The notes under the pieces are model-generated. The model made no database searches. It saw nothing but the letters and a program-made list of their open reading frames with translations, and was not told where the DNA came from. A DNA stretch of 64,000 bases from Arcicella rigui (GTDB lineage: Bacteria > Bacteroidota > Bacteroidia > Cytophagales > Spirosomataceae): positions 80,091 to 144,090 of the forward strand of contig NZ_JAYFUM010000020.1 of NCBI RefSeq assembly GCF_034929435.1. Direction: 5' to 3'. Position numbers and translations under genes: made by a program. The stretch's first letter is position 1, and the number at the start of each line of letters is the position of its first letter. Shown piece by piece: positions 52,925 to 60,758 of this stretch.

Positions 52925-53069
52925 CTTTTCCTCATTTATGGGGATTATTGCTTATTTGAGCCATTTGAATACATTTGGCTGTTGAAAATGTTAATTTAGA
53001 ATGTGGAAAAGTTTTATAATTTATGAATAAAATTATGCTTGCATACTATTTTGATTTCGTTAATCTTAC

Positions 53070-53077
53070 TATCTTTG
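53070..53077 (+). promoter_or_regulatory. -7 promoter box of the acyl-CoA ligase gene
   Basis: TATCTTTG, perfect TAnnTTTG, with a TTTG at 53050-53053 as possible -33 element (16-base spacing). The leader would be about 70 bases. Confidence 0.6.
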
Positions 53078-53152
53078 TTTGAAAGGTATTGTAAAATATA
53101 AATTTTAAATTGTATTTTATACTGACGAGCAATCTAACAAACTTTAATCGTT

Positions 53153-54925
53153 ATGAAAAGTAATCCAAACATTACCAGAGTATTTGATTTACTACCCAAC
53201 TGTGTTTTAAAAGTTAATAAAGAAGACACATTTGCCAATAAAGTAAATGGTGCATGGAGAAAATACAGTGCAACAGAAGTAATAGAGACTGTCAACAAAG
53301 TGAGTGTTGGATTGTTGAAATTGGGTATTAAAAAAGATGATAAAATCGCTTTAATTTCTAATAACCGTCCGGAATGGAATTTTGTAGAATTGGGTGTTCA
53401 ACAAATAGGAGCGGTGTTAGTGCCGATGTACCCAACCATCACGATTGAAGATTACCGTTATATTTTCACTGATGCAGAAGTAAAATTGATTTTTGTTTCT
53501 GACAGAGCATTATTGGATAAAGTATTAGAAGCAACTTCGGTACTTGAAGGAATTGAAGGCATTTATACTTTTGATAATTTTAAAGGAGCTAAACACTGGA
53601 CTGAAATTACAAAATTGGCAGAAGGTGAAGACTTCGCTCAGATTGAACCTTTCAAGGCTGCTGTTCAACCAGACGATTTATTAACATTAATTTATACTTC
53701 TGGCACAACAGGAAAACCCAAAGGTGTAATGCTGACGCACGATAACATCATTTCAAATATTGATGGTTTAGTGATTGGCAAACATTTGGAATTGAATGAA
53801 AATGATAAAGCTCTTAGTTTCCTTCCGCTTTGTCATATTTACGAACGCACCGATGTGTATGTTTATATGTATTATGGCGTTTCGGTATATTATGCCGAAA
53901 GTATGGATACCATTGCTGATAATATCAAAGATGTAAAACCACAAGTATTCGCTACCGTTCCTCGATTGTTAGAAAAAGTGTATGATAAAATCGTAGCCAA
54001 AGGCTATGAACTAACGGGGATTAAAAAACAACTTTTCTTCTGGGCCTTAAATTTAGGTTTGCAATACGACCCGATGAAAAATATGGGTTGGTGGTACGAT
54101 ACACAACTAAAAATCGCTCGAAAACTAATTTTCAGTAAATGGAAAGAAGCTTTAGGCGGAAATATCAAAATTATTGCTTCGGGTTCTGCGGCTTTGCAAG
54201 CTCGTTTGTCAAGAGTATTCTGGGCGGCTGAAATTCCTATTGCTGAAGGTTACGGACTTACTGAAACTTCGCCAGTGGTTTCTTCAAGTATTTTAGCTGA
54301 TTTCAGAGTAGGTTGCGTAGGCACAGTTTTGCCAAATATTCAAGTAAAAATTGCAGAAGATGGCGAAATATGTGTAAAAGGGCCATCAGTAATGAAAGGT
54401 TATTATAAAAAACCAGAAGCAACTGCCGAGGCGATTGATGCAGATGGCTGGTTTCATACAGGCGATATTGGTGAATTTTCGGAAGGACGTTTCTTGAAAA
54501 TCACTGACCGTAAAAAAGAAATCTTCAAAACTTCTGGTGGAAAATATGTTGCTCCACAAGTAATAGAAAACAAACTGAAAGAATCTGTTTTGATAGAACA
54601 GGCAATTGTAGTAGGAGAAGGGCAAAAATTCCCGTCGGCTTTGGTTGTACCAGAATTCAATGCTTTGAAAGAATGGTGTACTCGTCACGGAATTGATTGT
54701 GCAGATTCAATGCAAATGATAAAAAATGAAAAAGTAAGAGAGAAATTGGACGATGAGGTAAAATCATTAATGAAAAATATCGCCCAATACGAACAAGTGA
54801 AAAAGATTGAATTATTACCCAAATTATTCACCATTGATTCAGGCGAATTAACGCCAACGCTCAAACTAAAAAGAAAAATTATTCACAATAACTACAAGGA
54901 TTTGATAGAGGGAATGTATAATTAA
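53153..54925 (+). CDS. Long-chain fatty acid-CoA ligase (AMP-forming)
   Basis: 590 residues of the acyl-adenylate-forming family. A-motif LIYTSGTTGKPKGVMLTHDN, then FLPLCHIYERTDVYVYM and AEGYGLTETSPVVSS, the hinge region TGDIGEFSEGRFLKITDRKK and C-terminal Lys-rich KLKRKIIHNNYKDLIEGMY. This layout is that of FadD15/FAA-like long-chain acyl-CoA synthetases. It activates fatty acids for beta-oxidation or phospholipid synthesis. No other fatty-acid genes are adjacent. Confidence 0.9.
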   Translation: MKSNPNITRVFDLLPNCVLKVNKEDTFANKVNGAWRKYSATEVIETVNKVSVGLLKLGIKKDDKIALISNNRPEWNFVELGVQQIGAVLVPMYPTITIEDYRYIFTDAEVKLIFVSDRALLDKVLEATSVLEGIEGIYTFDNFKGAKHWTEITKLAEGEDFAQIEPFKAAVQPDDLLTLIYTSGTTGKPKGVMLTHDNIISNIDGLVIGKHLELNENDKALSFLPLCHIYERTDVYVYMYYGVSVYYAESMDTIADNIKDVKPQVFATVPRLLEKVYDKIVAKGYELTGIKKQLFFWALNLGLQYDPMKNMGWWYDTQLKIARKLIFSKWKEALGGNIKIIASGSAALQARLSRVFWAAEIPIAEGYGLTETSPVVSSSILADFRVGCVGTVLPNIQVKIAEDGEICVKGPSVMKGYYKKPEATAEAIDADGWFHTGDIGEFSEGRFLKITDRKKEIFKTSGGKYVAPQVIENKLKESVLIEQAIVVGEGQKFPSALVVPEFNALKEWCTRHGIDCADSMQMIKNEKVREKLDDEVKSLMKNIAQYEQVKKIELLPKLFTIDSGELTPTLKLKRKIIHNNYKDLIEGMYN

Positions 54926-54971
54926 TCTTAAGCTGTTATCTGAAAACTGTTAATAGTTATCAGTATTTCCT

Positions 54972-55020
54972 ATAAATAAAAATGCCATTCGGATTTTAGT
55001 CGAATGGCATTTTTATTTAT
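54972..55020. terminator. Bidirectional terminator between the ligase gene and thrC
   Basis: A perfect 20-bp stem (54972-54991 with 55001-55020, core AATGCCATTCG/CGAATGGCATT) around a nine-base loop, flanked by A/T runs on both sides. Confidence 0.9.
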
Positions 55021-55034
55021 AAGAAACTTTAAGT

Positions 55035-55077
55035 TGAAATTTAATCACTAAATCACAACTCACTAATTCACTCAATT
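55035..55077. repeat. Word repeat next to the thrC stop
   Basis: 'AATCACTAAATCACAACTC', 'ACTAATTCACTCAATTA': tandem TCACTAA/TCACAA words. It reaches the thrC stop codon. Nearly the same string is found at 60726-60758 and, inverted, at 60594-60626. Confidence 0.6.
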
Positions 55078-56383
55078 ATAAAGAAAGAAGATACTCCTTA
55101 AAATTACTAAACTCCTTAGTCATCGGAATGGCTACTTTTTCTTTAGAAAGTAAAGCTGAAAGTCTTTCTGGAATCGCTACTGATGTTCCTAAAGTTTCTT
55201 CTACAACATCCAAGAATTTAGCATAATGAGCTGTGGATAACAACACGCCTGCTACTTCTTCTGATAAAGTATCAGTATAAGATTTCAAACCTAAGTACGC
55301 CACCGCAGTATGTGGACACATCACATATTGGGTTCTTTCATACACATCTTTCATGGCTGCTCTGGTAGCAGTATCATCACTGAAATCTCCAGCAATATGT
55401 TTTACTACTTCTTCATGAGCATCGCCAGCCAACAATCGCATTCTGATAAAATTAGAAGGATTTCCCACATCCATCGCATTTGAAATGGTTTCTTGCGAAG
55501 GCTTTGGTTCATAATTGCCAGAAGACAAATACTTCGGAACGATGTTATTCACATTCGTAGCCGCTACAAACATTTTCACAGGCAAGCCCATTTTCTGAGC
55601 AATCAATCCTGCTGATAAATTTCCAAAGTTTCCACTTGGCACACAGAAAACTACTGGTTTGGTATTGCCAGCTTTTTTCAATTGTGCATAAGCATTGAAA
55701 TAATAGAAAGATTGAGGAATCAATCGACTAATGTTGATAGAATTGGCAGAAGCTAAATTGATTTTTGAAGATAATTCTTTATCCAAAAAGGCTGCTTTTA
55801 CTAAAGCCTGACAATCGTCAAAAGTACCATCTACTTCTAAAGCTGTTACGTTTTCGCCTAAAGTAGTCAATTGTTTTTCTTGAATGTCCGATACTTTTCC
55901 TGTCGGATACAAAATCGTTACTTTGATGCCCGGCGTTTTATAAAAACCCTGTGCCACTGCTCCGCCAGTATCGCCAGACGTTGCTACAAGAATATGAATA
56001 TCTTTTTGTGATTTCTGCAAAAAGTAAGACATCAACGATGCCATGAATCTTGCACCAAAATCTTTGAAAGCCATTGATGGCCCATGAAATAATTCTAAAA
56101 CGTAAGTATCTTTTTCAAGAGCAACCAAAGGAGCATCAAAATCAATCGCTCTTTCTACTATCGTCTTAATATCTTCTTCAGGAATATCGTCGCCCAATAA
56201 AGCTTTACTTACTTCAAAAGCAATTTCTGAAATTGAAAGCGTATCAATCTTTTCAAAAAAAGAAGCGGGTAAAGTCGGAATAACGTGTGGCATATACAAG
56301 CCATTGTCGGGAGGAAGTCCTCTGAAAACTGCTTCTTCTAAAGAAACATCATCACTTTGATGATTTGTGCTATAAAGTATCAT
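55076..56383 (-). CDS. thrC: Threonine synthase
   Basis: 435 residues from the ATG at 56383 (MILYSTNHQSDDVSLEE); the longer frame from 56419 is not supported by the family. PLP enzyme that converts O-phosphohomoserine to threonine. The PLP lysine is in FHGPSMAFKDFGARFM, and ILVATSGDTGGAVAQGF and CVPSGNFGNLSAGL bind phosphate and cofactor. Length and motifs fit the bacterial ThrC of about 430 residues. thrA and thrB are not adjacent. One exact DnaA-box sequence (55232-55240) lies within the gene. Confidence 0.94.
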   Translation of the reverse strand: MILYSTNHQSDDVSLEEAVFRGLPPDNGLYMPHVIPTLPASFFEKIDTLSISEIAFEVSKALLGDDIPEEDIKTIVERAIDFDAPLVALEKDTYVLELFHGPSMAFKDFGARFMASLMSYFLQKSQKDIHILVATSGDTGGAVAQGFYKTPGIKVTILYPTGKVSDIQEKQLTTLGENVTALEVDGTFDDCQALVKAAFLDKELSSKINLASANSINISRLIPQSFYYFNAYAQLKKAGNTKPVVFCVPSGNFGNLSAGLIAQKMGLPVKMFVAATNVNNIVPKYLSSGNYEPKPSQETISNAMDVGNPSNFIRMRLLAGDAHEEVVKHIAGDFSDDTATRAAMKDVYERTQYVMCPHTAVAYLGLKSYTDTLSEEVAGVLLSTAHYAKFLDVVEETLGTSVAIPERLSALLSKEKVAIPMTKEFSNFKEYLLSL

Positions 56384-56714
56384 AAACGTTTTTGGAACAG
56401 ATAAAAGCTTCAATTTCAAGACTTTCGTTAGCAGAAATCTTGTAAATTAGTATTATCAAAAAATCAAAAATAATCTCGACTATTGTTGATAACAATAATT
56501 AAAAAAATAGCTTACCGCTTACTGCCTAAGGCTTAAAGCGATAAAAGAATTGCAAAATTAGTTCAAAAGCCCGAATTACAGAATAAACATCGAATTTTCT
56601 GTGGAAAGCGATTAGTATTTGTCAAACACAAATAGGGTTTGACAGACTGAAATCTTTTGTACAGACCTAATTCATAACTCATAATTAATATTCCTACTTA
56701 TCTTAATAAACACC
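56384..56714. other. Spacer between thrC and the ComEA-like gene
   Basis: 331 bases between divergent genes with no open frame. On the minus strand TAATTTTG (56553-56560) fits a -7 box for thrC. 'TTCATAACTCATAATTAAT' words (56663-56690) repeat those next to recO. Otherwise nothing was recognised. Confidence 0.4.
56553..56560 (-). promoter_or_regulatory. Putative -7 promoter box of thrC
   Basis: Minus-strand TAATTTTG fits TAnnTTTG and lies 170 bases upstream of the thrC ATG. The long leader lowers confidence, though amino-acid operons often have one. No leader peptide rich in Thr was recognised. Confidence 0.35.
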
Positions 56715-57695
56715 ATGTATCAAAAATTAAAATCTTACCTCCGTGACTATTTTTCGTTTAGTCAAACTGAAATCAAAGGCTTTATGGTTTTGATTTTCCT
56801 GCTTTTTCTCCTGATTGTTTCTACTTTTATTTTTGACTTTCTTCCACAAAAAAATACCTCCGTCAGCACTGTTGATGTAAAAAGGGTAGAAGAACTAATA
56901 GCAAAAATTGAAGTAAAAGAAGCCAACGAACGTAATGCCGAAAAGCGTGATTTTTCTGAAAATAAATTTGAGAAAGACGAAAACACTGTTGCTTCAAAGC
57001 CTATTCATTACTTTTCTTTTGACCCAAACTTGGCAAGTCTCACAGACTTTGAAAAGCTTGGAGTACCTCATTGGCTTGCCGAACGAATAATCAAATACCG
57101 AAGTAAAGGTGGAAAATTTAGAAAAAAAGAGGATTTGCAACGCATTTATAGTTTCCCGACAACACTCTATCAAAATTTAGAACCCTACATTGTTTTGGCG
57201 AATACTCAGCCCATTCAAGAAAATATTGCCATGAATAAAACAGAAAATCTTGCTGAAAAAGTAACGACTTTACCTGTTGCCAAAAAGGAAATTTTTAAAC
57301 CCGTACTTATTGATTTGAACAAAGCCGATACGAACGACTTAAAGAAATTGAAAGGCATTGCTTCAAAGCGTGCGATGAGAATTGTGCAAGAAAGAGAAAA
57401 ATTAGGTGGTTTTTATTCGGTAGAACAAGTACGATACATTTGGGGATTAGACTCACTTTCGATTGATGAATTATTAAAATATGGGCGAGTGAATAATCCT
57501 TCGATTCGGAAAATTAAAATCAATGAAGTGACTTTGGAAGAATTGAAACATCCTTATTTAAGACCCTATATTGCAAAAGCTATTATAGCTTACCGACAAC
57601 AGCACGGAAATTTTTCGAGTAAAAAGGATTTAGAAAATATTAAACTCTTAGATGCACAAACACTTGAAAGACTTTTACCATATTTATCATTCTAA
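56715..57695 (+). CDS. ComEA-like membrane protein with helix-hairpin-helix motifs
   Basis: 326 residues. One N-terminal membrane segment (about 23-45) precedes a charged linker and three helix-hairpin-helix units: SLTDFEKLGVPHWLAERIIK, DLNKADTNDLKKLKGIASKR and INEVTLEELKHPYLRPYIAK. HhH motifs bind double-stranded DNA without sequence specificity. ComEA proteins do this in DNA uptake, but three HhH units in one chain is more than the usual ComEA. comF is also present in the window (39.1 kb). A role in competence is plausible, not shown. Confidence 0.82.
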   Translation: MYQKLKSYLRDYFSFSQTEIKGFMVLIFLLFLLIVSTFIFDFLPQKNTSVSTVDVKRVEELIAKIEVKEANERNAEKRDFSENKFEKDENTVASKPIHYFSFDPNLASLTDFEKLGVPHWLAERIIKYRSKGGKFRKKEDLQRIYSFPTTLYQNLEPYIVLANTQPIQENIAMNKTENLAEKVTTLPVAKKEIFKPVLIDLNKADTNDLKKLKGIASKRAMRIVQEREKLGGFYSVEQVRYIWGLDSLSIDELLKYGRVNNPSIRKIKINEVTLEELKHPYLRPYIAKAIIAYRQQHGNFSSKKDLENIKLLDAQTLERLLPYLSF

Positions 57696-57696
57696 A

Positions 57697-57769
57697 CTGT
57701 ACCACGGGATTCCATCCCGTGACATTTTAAAACTCTAATAAAAATACGGGATGAAATCCCGTGGTACAG
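57697..57769. repeat. REP-like double hairpin
   Basis: Two 24-base arms (57697-57720 and 57746-57769) are inverted copies differing at one position (CTGTACCACGGGATT... and ...AATCCCGTGGTACAG). Each arm is itself a palindrome: ACGGGAT-tcc-ATCCCGT and ACGGGAT-gaa-ATCCCGT. The layout is like a bacterial interspersed REP doublet. It lies between the ComEA-like stop and the LysE-type start. Confidence 0.8.
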
Positions 57770-57781
57770 AACCCAAAAATT

Positions 57782-58414
57782 ATGATTCCATTTTCAGACT
57801 TACTCATCTTTATCATCGCCGCTTTTGGTTTAGTCATCACGCCCGGGCCGAACATGATTTATTTAATTTCTCGTTCCATCTCACAAGGCAAACGAGCTGG
57901 CATTATTTCGCTGTCGGGTGTGATTGTCGGTTTTCTATTTCATGTCATCATGGTTTCATTCGGACTCACCGCAATTTTGATGGCAGTACCTTTTGCTTAT
58001 ACTTTTCTGAAATGGTTGGGCGTTGGCTATCTTTTGTACTTGGCTTGGAACGCCATCAAACCGGGAAGTAAATCAGTTTTTGAAACAACATCTTTGGAAG
58101 ACAACAGTAATTTCAAATTGTTTCAAATGGGCTTTTTAACCAATGTACTCAATCCTAAAATTGCGGTATTCTATATGTCATTCTTTCCGCAGTTTATCAA
58201 ACCAGAATATGGCAATGTTTTACTTCAAAACTTTCAATTAGGATTTACTCAAATGACGGTCAGTTTTTCGGTGAACCTAATGATCGTTTTGTTTGCATCC
58301 AGTATTTCAACATGGTTCAGCGAAAGACCGACATGGATTAAAATTCAAAAATGGTTTATGGCTGGAATTTTGGGAAGTCTTGCCCTAAAATTAGCCTTAG
58401 ATAAAGCCAAATGA
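57782..58414 (+). CDS. LysE/RhtB family amino-acid exporter
   Basis: 210 residues from the ATG at 57782. A GTG at 57761 would start inside the REP-like repeat and is rejected. Six predicted membrane segments, with the family motif FGLVITPGPNMIYLISRSIS at the front and FLTNVLNPKIAVFYMSFFPQF in the middle. These inner-membrane proteins export amino acids or related metabolites such as homoserine lactones. Substrate cannot be told. The gene lies near thrC but on the opposite strand. Confidence 0.9.
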   Translation: MIPFSDLLIFIIAAFGLVITPGPNMIYLISRSISQGKRAGIISLSGVIVGFLFHVIMVSFGLTAILMAVPFAYTFLKWLGVGYLLYLAWNAIKPGSKSVFETTSLEDNSNFKLFQMGFLTNVLNPKIAVFYMSFFPQFIKPEYGNVLLQNFQLGFTQMTVSFSVNLMIVLFASSISTWFSERPTWIKIQKWFMAGILGSLALKLALDKAK

Positions 58415-58520
58415 ATATTTATTCTATTAATAATGATATAAGTACACATCATTTTAAGATTAACTTGATTTGACTTATAAATTATTAACAATCAATATTT
58501 TAAGCCTTATAATTATTCTT

Positions 58521-58925
58521 TGTAAACAAACAAAATTACAGAATCAACTGCTTTTAATATTTTGTAGGTTAAAACCATTACAAAAGATGTTTACAAAGTA
58601 CCTTATAAGCTCTATTTTAGTGTAAAATCATTCAATAATGACATTTTGTAAACCTACATAGGTTTGCTGTAAGTCTGCAAAATATTTTTGTAAGCTTACA
58701 TAGAAATTTTGTAAACAATCAAAACTTTTTTGTTGACCTACATCAATGTTTTGAAAGCGTCAAAAACACAGATTAAGCTTGCAATGAAACGATGTAAGTC
58801 TGCAAAACTATTTTGTAAGCTTGCAGAGAAATTTTGTAAGTCAACAAAACTTTTCTGTAAGCTTACAGAACTTCAATGTAAACAAACAAAATTGTGATGT
58901 TGGATTACATGAGAATGATGTAAAC
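58521..58925 (+). repeat. Degenerate array with 21-bp periodicity
   Basis: About 20 units with a TGTAAG/TGTAAAC-type head spaced 21 bases apart: heads at 58647, 58668, 58689, 58710, 58731, 58752, 58773, 58793, 58814, 58835, 58856, 58877, 58898 and 58919, and more loosely from 58521. The palindrome TGTAAGCTTACA occurs exactly at 58689 and 58856. Units are separated by A/T-rich DNA (GAAA, AACTT). There are no unique spacers as in CRISPR. Confidence 0.8.
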
Positions 58926-58961
58926 TCTCGAAATATCAAATTTCACTATAAACCCATTTCT

Positions 58962-59621
58962 ATGAAACAGATTCACGCACTTATCATCGTGTTCTTTTTG
59001 AGTTGTTCGTCATCTCAAGATTGTCCAGAGAATATCAATATTCTACCAATGTATGGTGTGAATAGTGGAGTAAAAAAATGTAAAGAGCAATTACAAATTG
59101 ACAAGGATTTTATCGAAGAATGTGACAAATACTTCAAAAGTAGGAAAGAGGCTGTTAGTCGTCATTTGAAGGACGCTTGGGCGTATTTCTATAAAAAGGA
59201 TTATGACAATTCTATGAAACGATTTAACCAAGCTTGGCTTTTAGACAGTACTAATGCGGATGTTTATTGGGGTTTTGGTAATATACTTGGAATGCAATTG
59301 AAGTTTGAAGAATCATTAACTTACTTTAATAAATCGTTAAAATTAAACCCTAAAAATTCTAAAGTATGGCTTTCAAAGGGGACAAGTTATGCTCAAATGT
59401 TTGTTAAAAACAATGATATTAAATTGTTGAATAAAGCAATTGACAACTTTAGAATAGCTGCTGAATTAGATAATAAGAACGTAGAGGCTTATGCTCAGTT
59501 AACAATGGCTTATTCATATTATATGGAAAAAGACAGTGCTTTAGTTTTTTTGAAGATTACTGATAAATTAGATGCTAATGCTATCAATCCAGAGGTGAGA
59601 AAATTTCTCATGGAAAAATAG
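58962..59621 (+). CDS. TPR-repeat lipoprotein
   Basis: 219 residues from the ATG at 58962, which opens a lipoprotein signal (MKQIHALIIVFFLSC, lipidated C15). The open frame extends upstream to 58821, but there it only translates the 21-bp array as seven-residue repeats (QNFSVSL, QNFNVNK). Three to four TPR units follow (AWAYFYKKDYDNSMKRFNQA, ADVYWGFGNILGMQLKFEES, SLKLNPKNSKVWLSKGTSYA). Function unknown. It directly follows the periodic array, which may control it. Confidence 0.72.
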   Translation: MKQIHALIIVFFLSCSSSQDCPENINILPMYGVNSGVKKCKEQLQIDKDFIEECDKYFKSRKEAVSRHLKDAWAYFYKKDYDNSMKRFNQAWLLDSTNADVYWGFGNILGMQLKFEESLTYFNKSLKLNPKNSKVWLSKGTSYAQMFVKNNDIKLLNKAIDNFRIAAELDNKNVEAYAQLTMAYSYYMEKDSALVFLKITDKLDANAINPEVRKFLMEK

Positions 59622-59633
59622 AGCCTTGAAGTA

Positions 59634-59897
59634 TCAATCAATGTGAATTCTTTTCCAATCCAAATACTCTAATCTCATACAATGCCCACAAGGACGAAAA
59701 CCCAAAGCTATGGCTTCTTGCTCATTTTGAAAGAAGACTCGGTTTTGGGTTTTCATTCTTTTGCCAGATTTACAATTGAGTTTACCATAAATTTTTAATT
59801 TACGATTTCCAGCCCAAAGGATTTTTCTATTTTTAATTAGAGAAAGTAATACACGATTATTGCCTTTTTCGTTCAAAAGCGATTGATGTGTTTTCAT
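59634..59897 (-). CDS. Stand-alone Ada-type metal-binding domain protein
   Basis: 87 residues. The segment KIYGKLNCKSGKRMKTQN followed by RVFFQNEQEAIALGFRPCGHC matches the N-terminal metal-binding domain of Ada, in which four cysteines hold zinc and one accepts methyl groups from phosphotriesters. Here three of the four are kept (one in LNCKSG, two in RPCGHC), and the second Cys position is Lys. It overlaps the upstream oxygenase gene by four bases, so the two are translationally coupled. Whether it can still accept methyl groups is open. Confidence 0.75.
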   Translation of the reverse strand: MKTHQSLLNEKGNNRVLLSLIKNRKILWAGNRKLKIYGKLNCKSGKRMKTQNRVFFQNEQEAIALGFRPCGHCMRLEYLDWKRIHID

Positions 59898-60589
59898 TTC
59901 GCATCATGAAAAATAATGCCCACAGTATAACGATTACCACTGTGTAATTTACTTACTCCATGTTTCATCGGTGAACGAAAATATCCTCTTGTTCCTTTAG
60001 CTACTCTGAAATTCGTGGTAAAAATTACCATATCGCCACGGTTGGGTTGTAGCACAATCGCTTGTGATTGTAACCTTGGTTTTTGTTCAATCAATACAAA
60101 TTCACCGCCAGTATAATCTTCATTTACTTGTGTTAAAAACAATACTGCTTGAAAAGGAAAATATAAGTCGCCATACAAATCTTGATGAAGCGTATTAAAA
60201 TCTCCTTTTTCATATTTCAAAATCAAAGGCGTTGGTCTGCATTGATTTTGTTGGTGACAAGCTTCTATAAAATCAGCGTGCTTTTCTGGATAAGTGAAAT
60301 GAATGCCCAATTTCTGATTCCATTCGTTCGCTATTTTTGATAAAGGACTGTACATTTCATTCCTTAAATAAGCAATACTTTCAGGCAATGGATAAGCAAA
60401 ATATTTGTACTCGCCTTTTCCAAAATTATAGCGTTTCATCACAATCGTACTTCTATATAAATCCGCTTGTGTATAAGAAGCAATTAATTGTGAACAAATT
60501 TCAGTCGGTATCAGCGAAGGAATCACAGCATAACCCTGTTCATCCAAATCAGCTTTAACATTTTGCCAGTTGATAGAATTGATATTCAT
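59894..60589 (-). CDS. 2-oxoglutarate/Fe(II)-dependent oxygenase (COG3826-like)
   Basis: 231 residues from the ATG at 60589; the frame runs upstream to 60685, but those residues match word-repeat DNA. The jelly-roll metal site is H-Q-D in FNTLHQDLYGD plus a distal His in MKHGVSKLHSGNRYTVGIIF, whose Arg would bind 2-oxoglutarate. TPLILKYEKGDFNTLHQDLY and GGEFVLIEQKPRLQSQA are close to the oxygenase that I remember as commonly placed next to ada genes in Proteobacteria. It lies between an ada-like gene and an Ada-domain gene, so a DNA alkylation repair role like AlkB is likely but not shown. Confidence 0.82.
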   Translation of the reverse strand: MNINSINWQNVKADLDEQGYAVIPSLIPTEICSQLIASYTQADLYRSTIVMKRYNFGKGEYKYFAYPLPESIAYLRNEMYSPLSKIANEWNQKLGIHFTYPEKHADFIEACHQQNQCRPTPLILKYEKGDFNTLHQDLYGDLYFPFQAVLFLTQVNEDYTGGEFVLIEQKPRLQSQAIVLQPNRGDMVIFTTNFRVAKGTRGYFRSPMKHGVSKLHSGNRYTVGIIFHDAK

Positions 60590-60593
60590 GTTT

Positions 60594-60626
60594 AATTGTG
60601 AGTTAGTGAATTGTGATTGAGTGATT
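60594..60626. repeat. Word repeat, left inverted copy
   Basis: 'AATTGTGAGTTAGTGAATTG' followed by 'TGATTGAGTGATT'. The reverse complement nearly equals the copy at 60726-60758. It lies immediately upstream of the oxygenase start. Confidence 0.6.
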
Positions 60627-60725
60627 AAATGTTTTATGTTTAGAAAGAAAGTATTAAATAAGTATTCAGAATATTTTTCAGCCAATAATTTTTCAAAAGA
60701 TACATTTGTACTTTTTGAAAAAATA

Positions 60726-60758
60726 AATCACTAAATCATAATTCACTCAATCACTAAT
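60726..60758. repeat. Word repeat overlapping the 3' end of the ada-like gene
   Basis: 'AATCACTAAATCATAATTC' followed by 'ACTCAATCACTAATT'. It supplies the last codons and stop of the minus-strand ada-like gene (60743). Inverted relative to 60594-60626. Confidence 0.6.

Noticed and set aside
57751..58071. 106-residue frame overlapping the LysE gene start
   Set aside because: It starts in the REP-like repeat and lies out of frame over a clear six-helix exporter, so it is a shadow.
58521..58925. CRISPR array
   Set aside because: The units are 21 bases with no unique spacers of even length between conserved direct repeats, and no cas genes are near.
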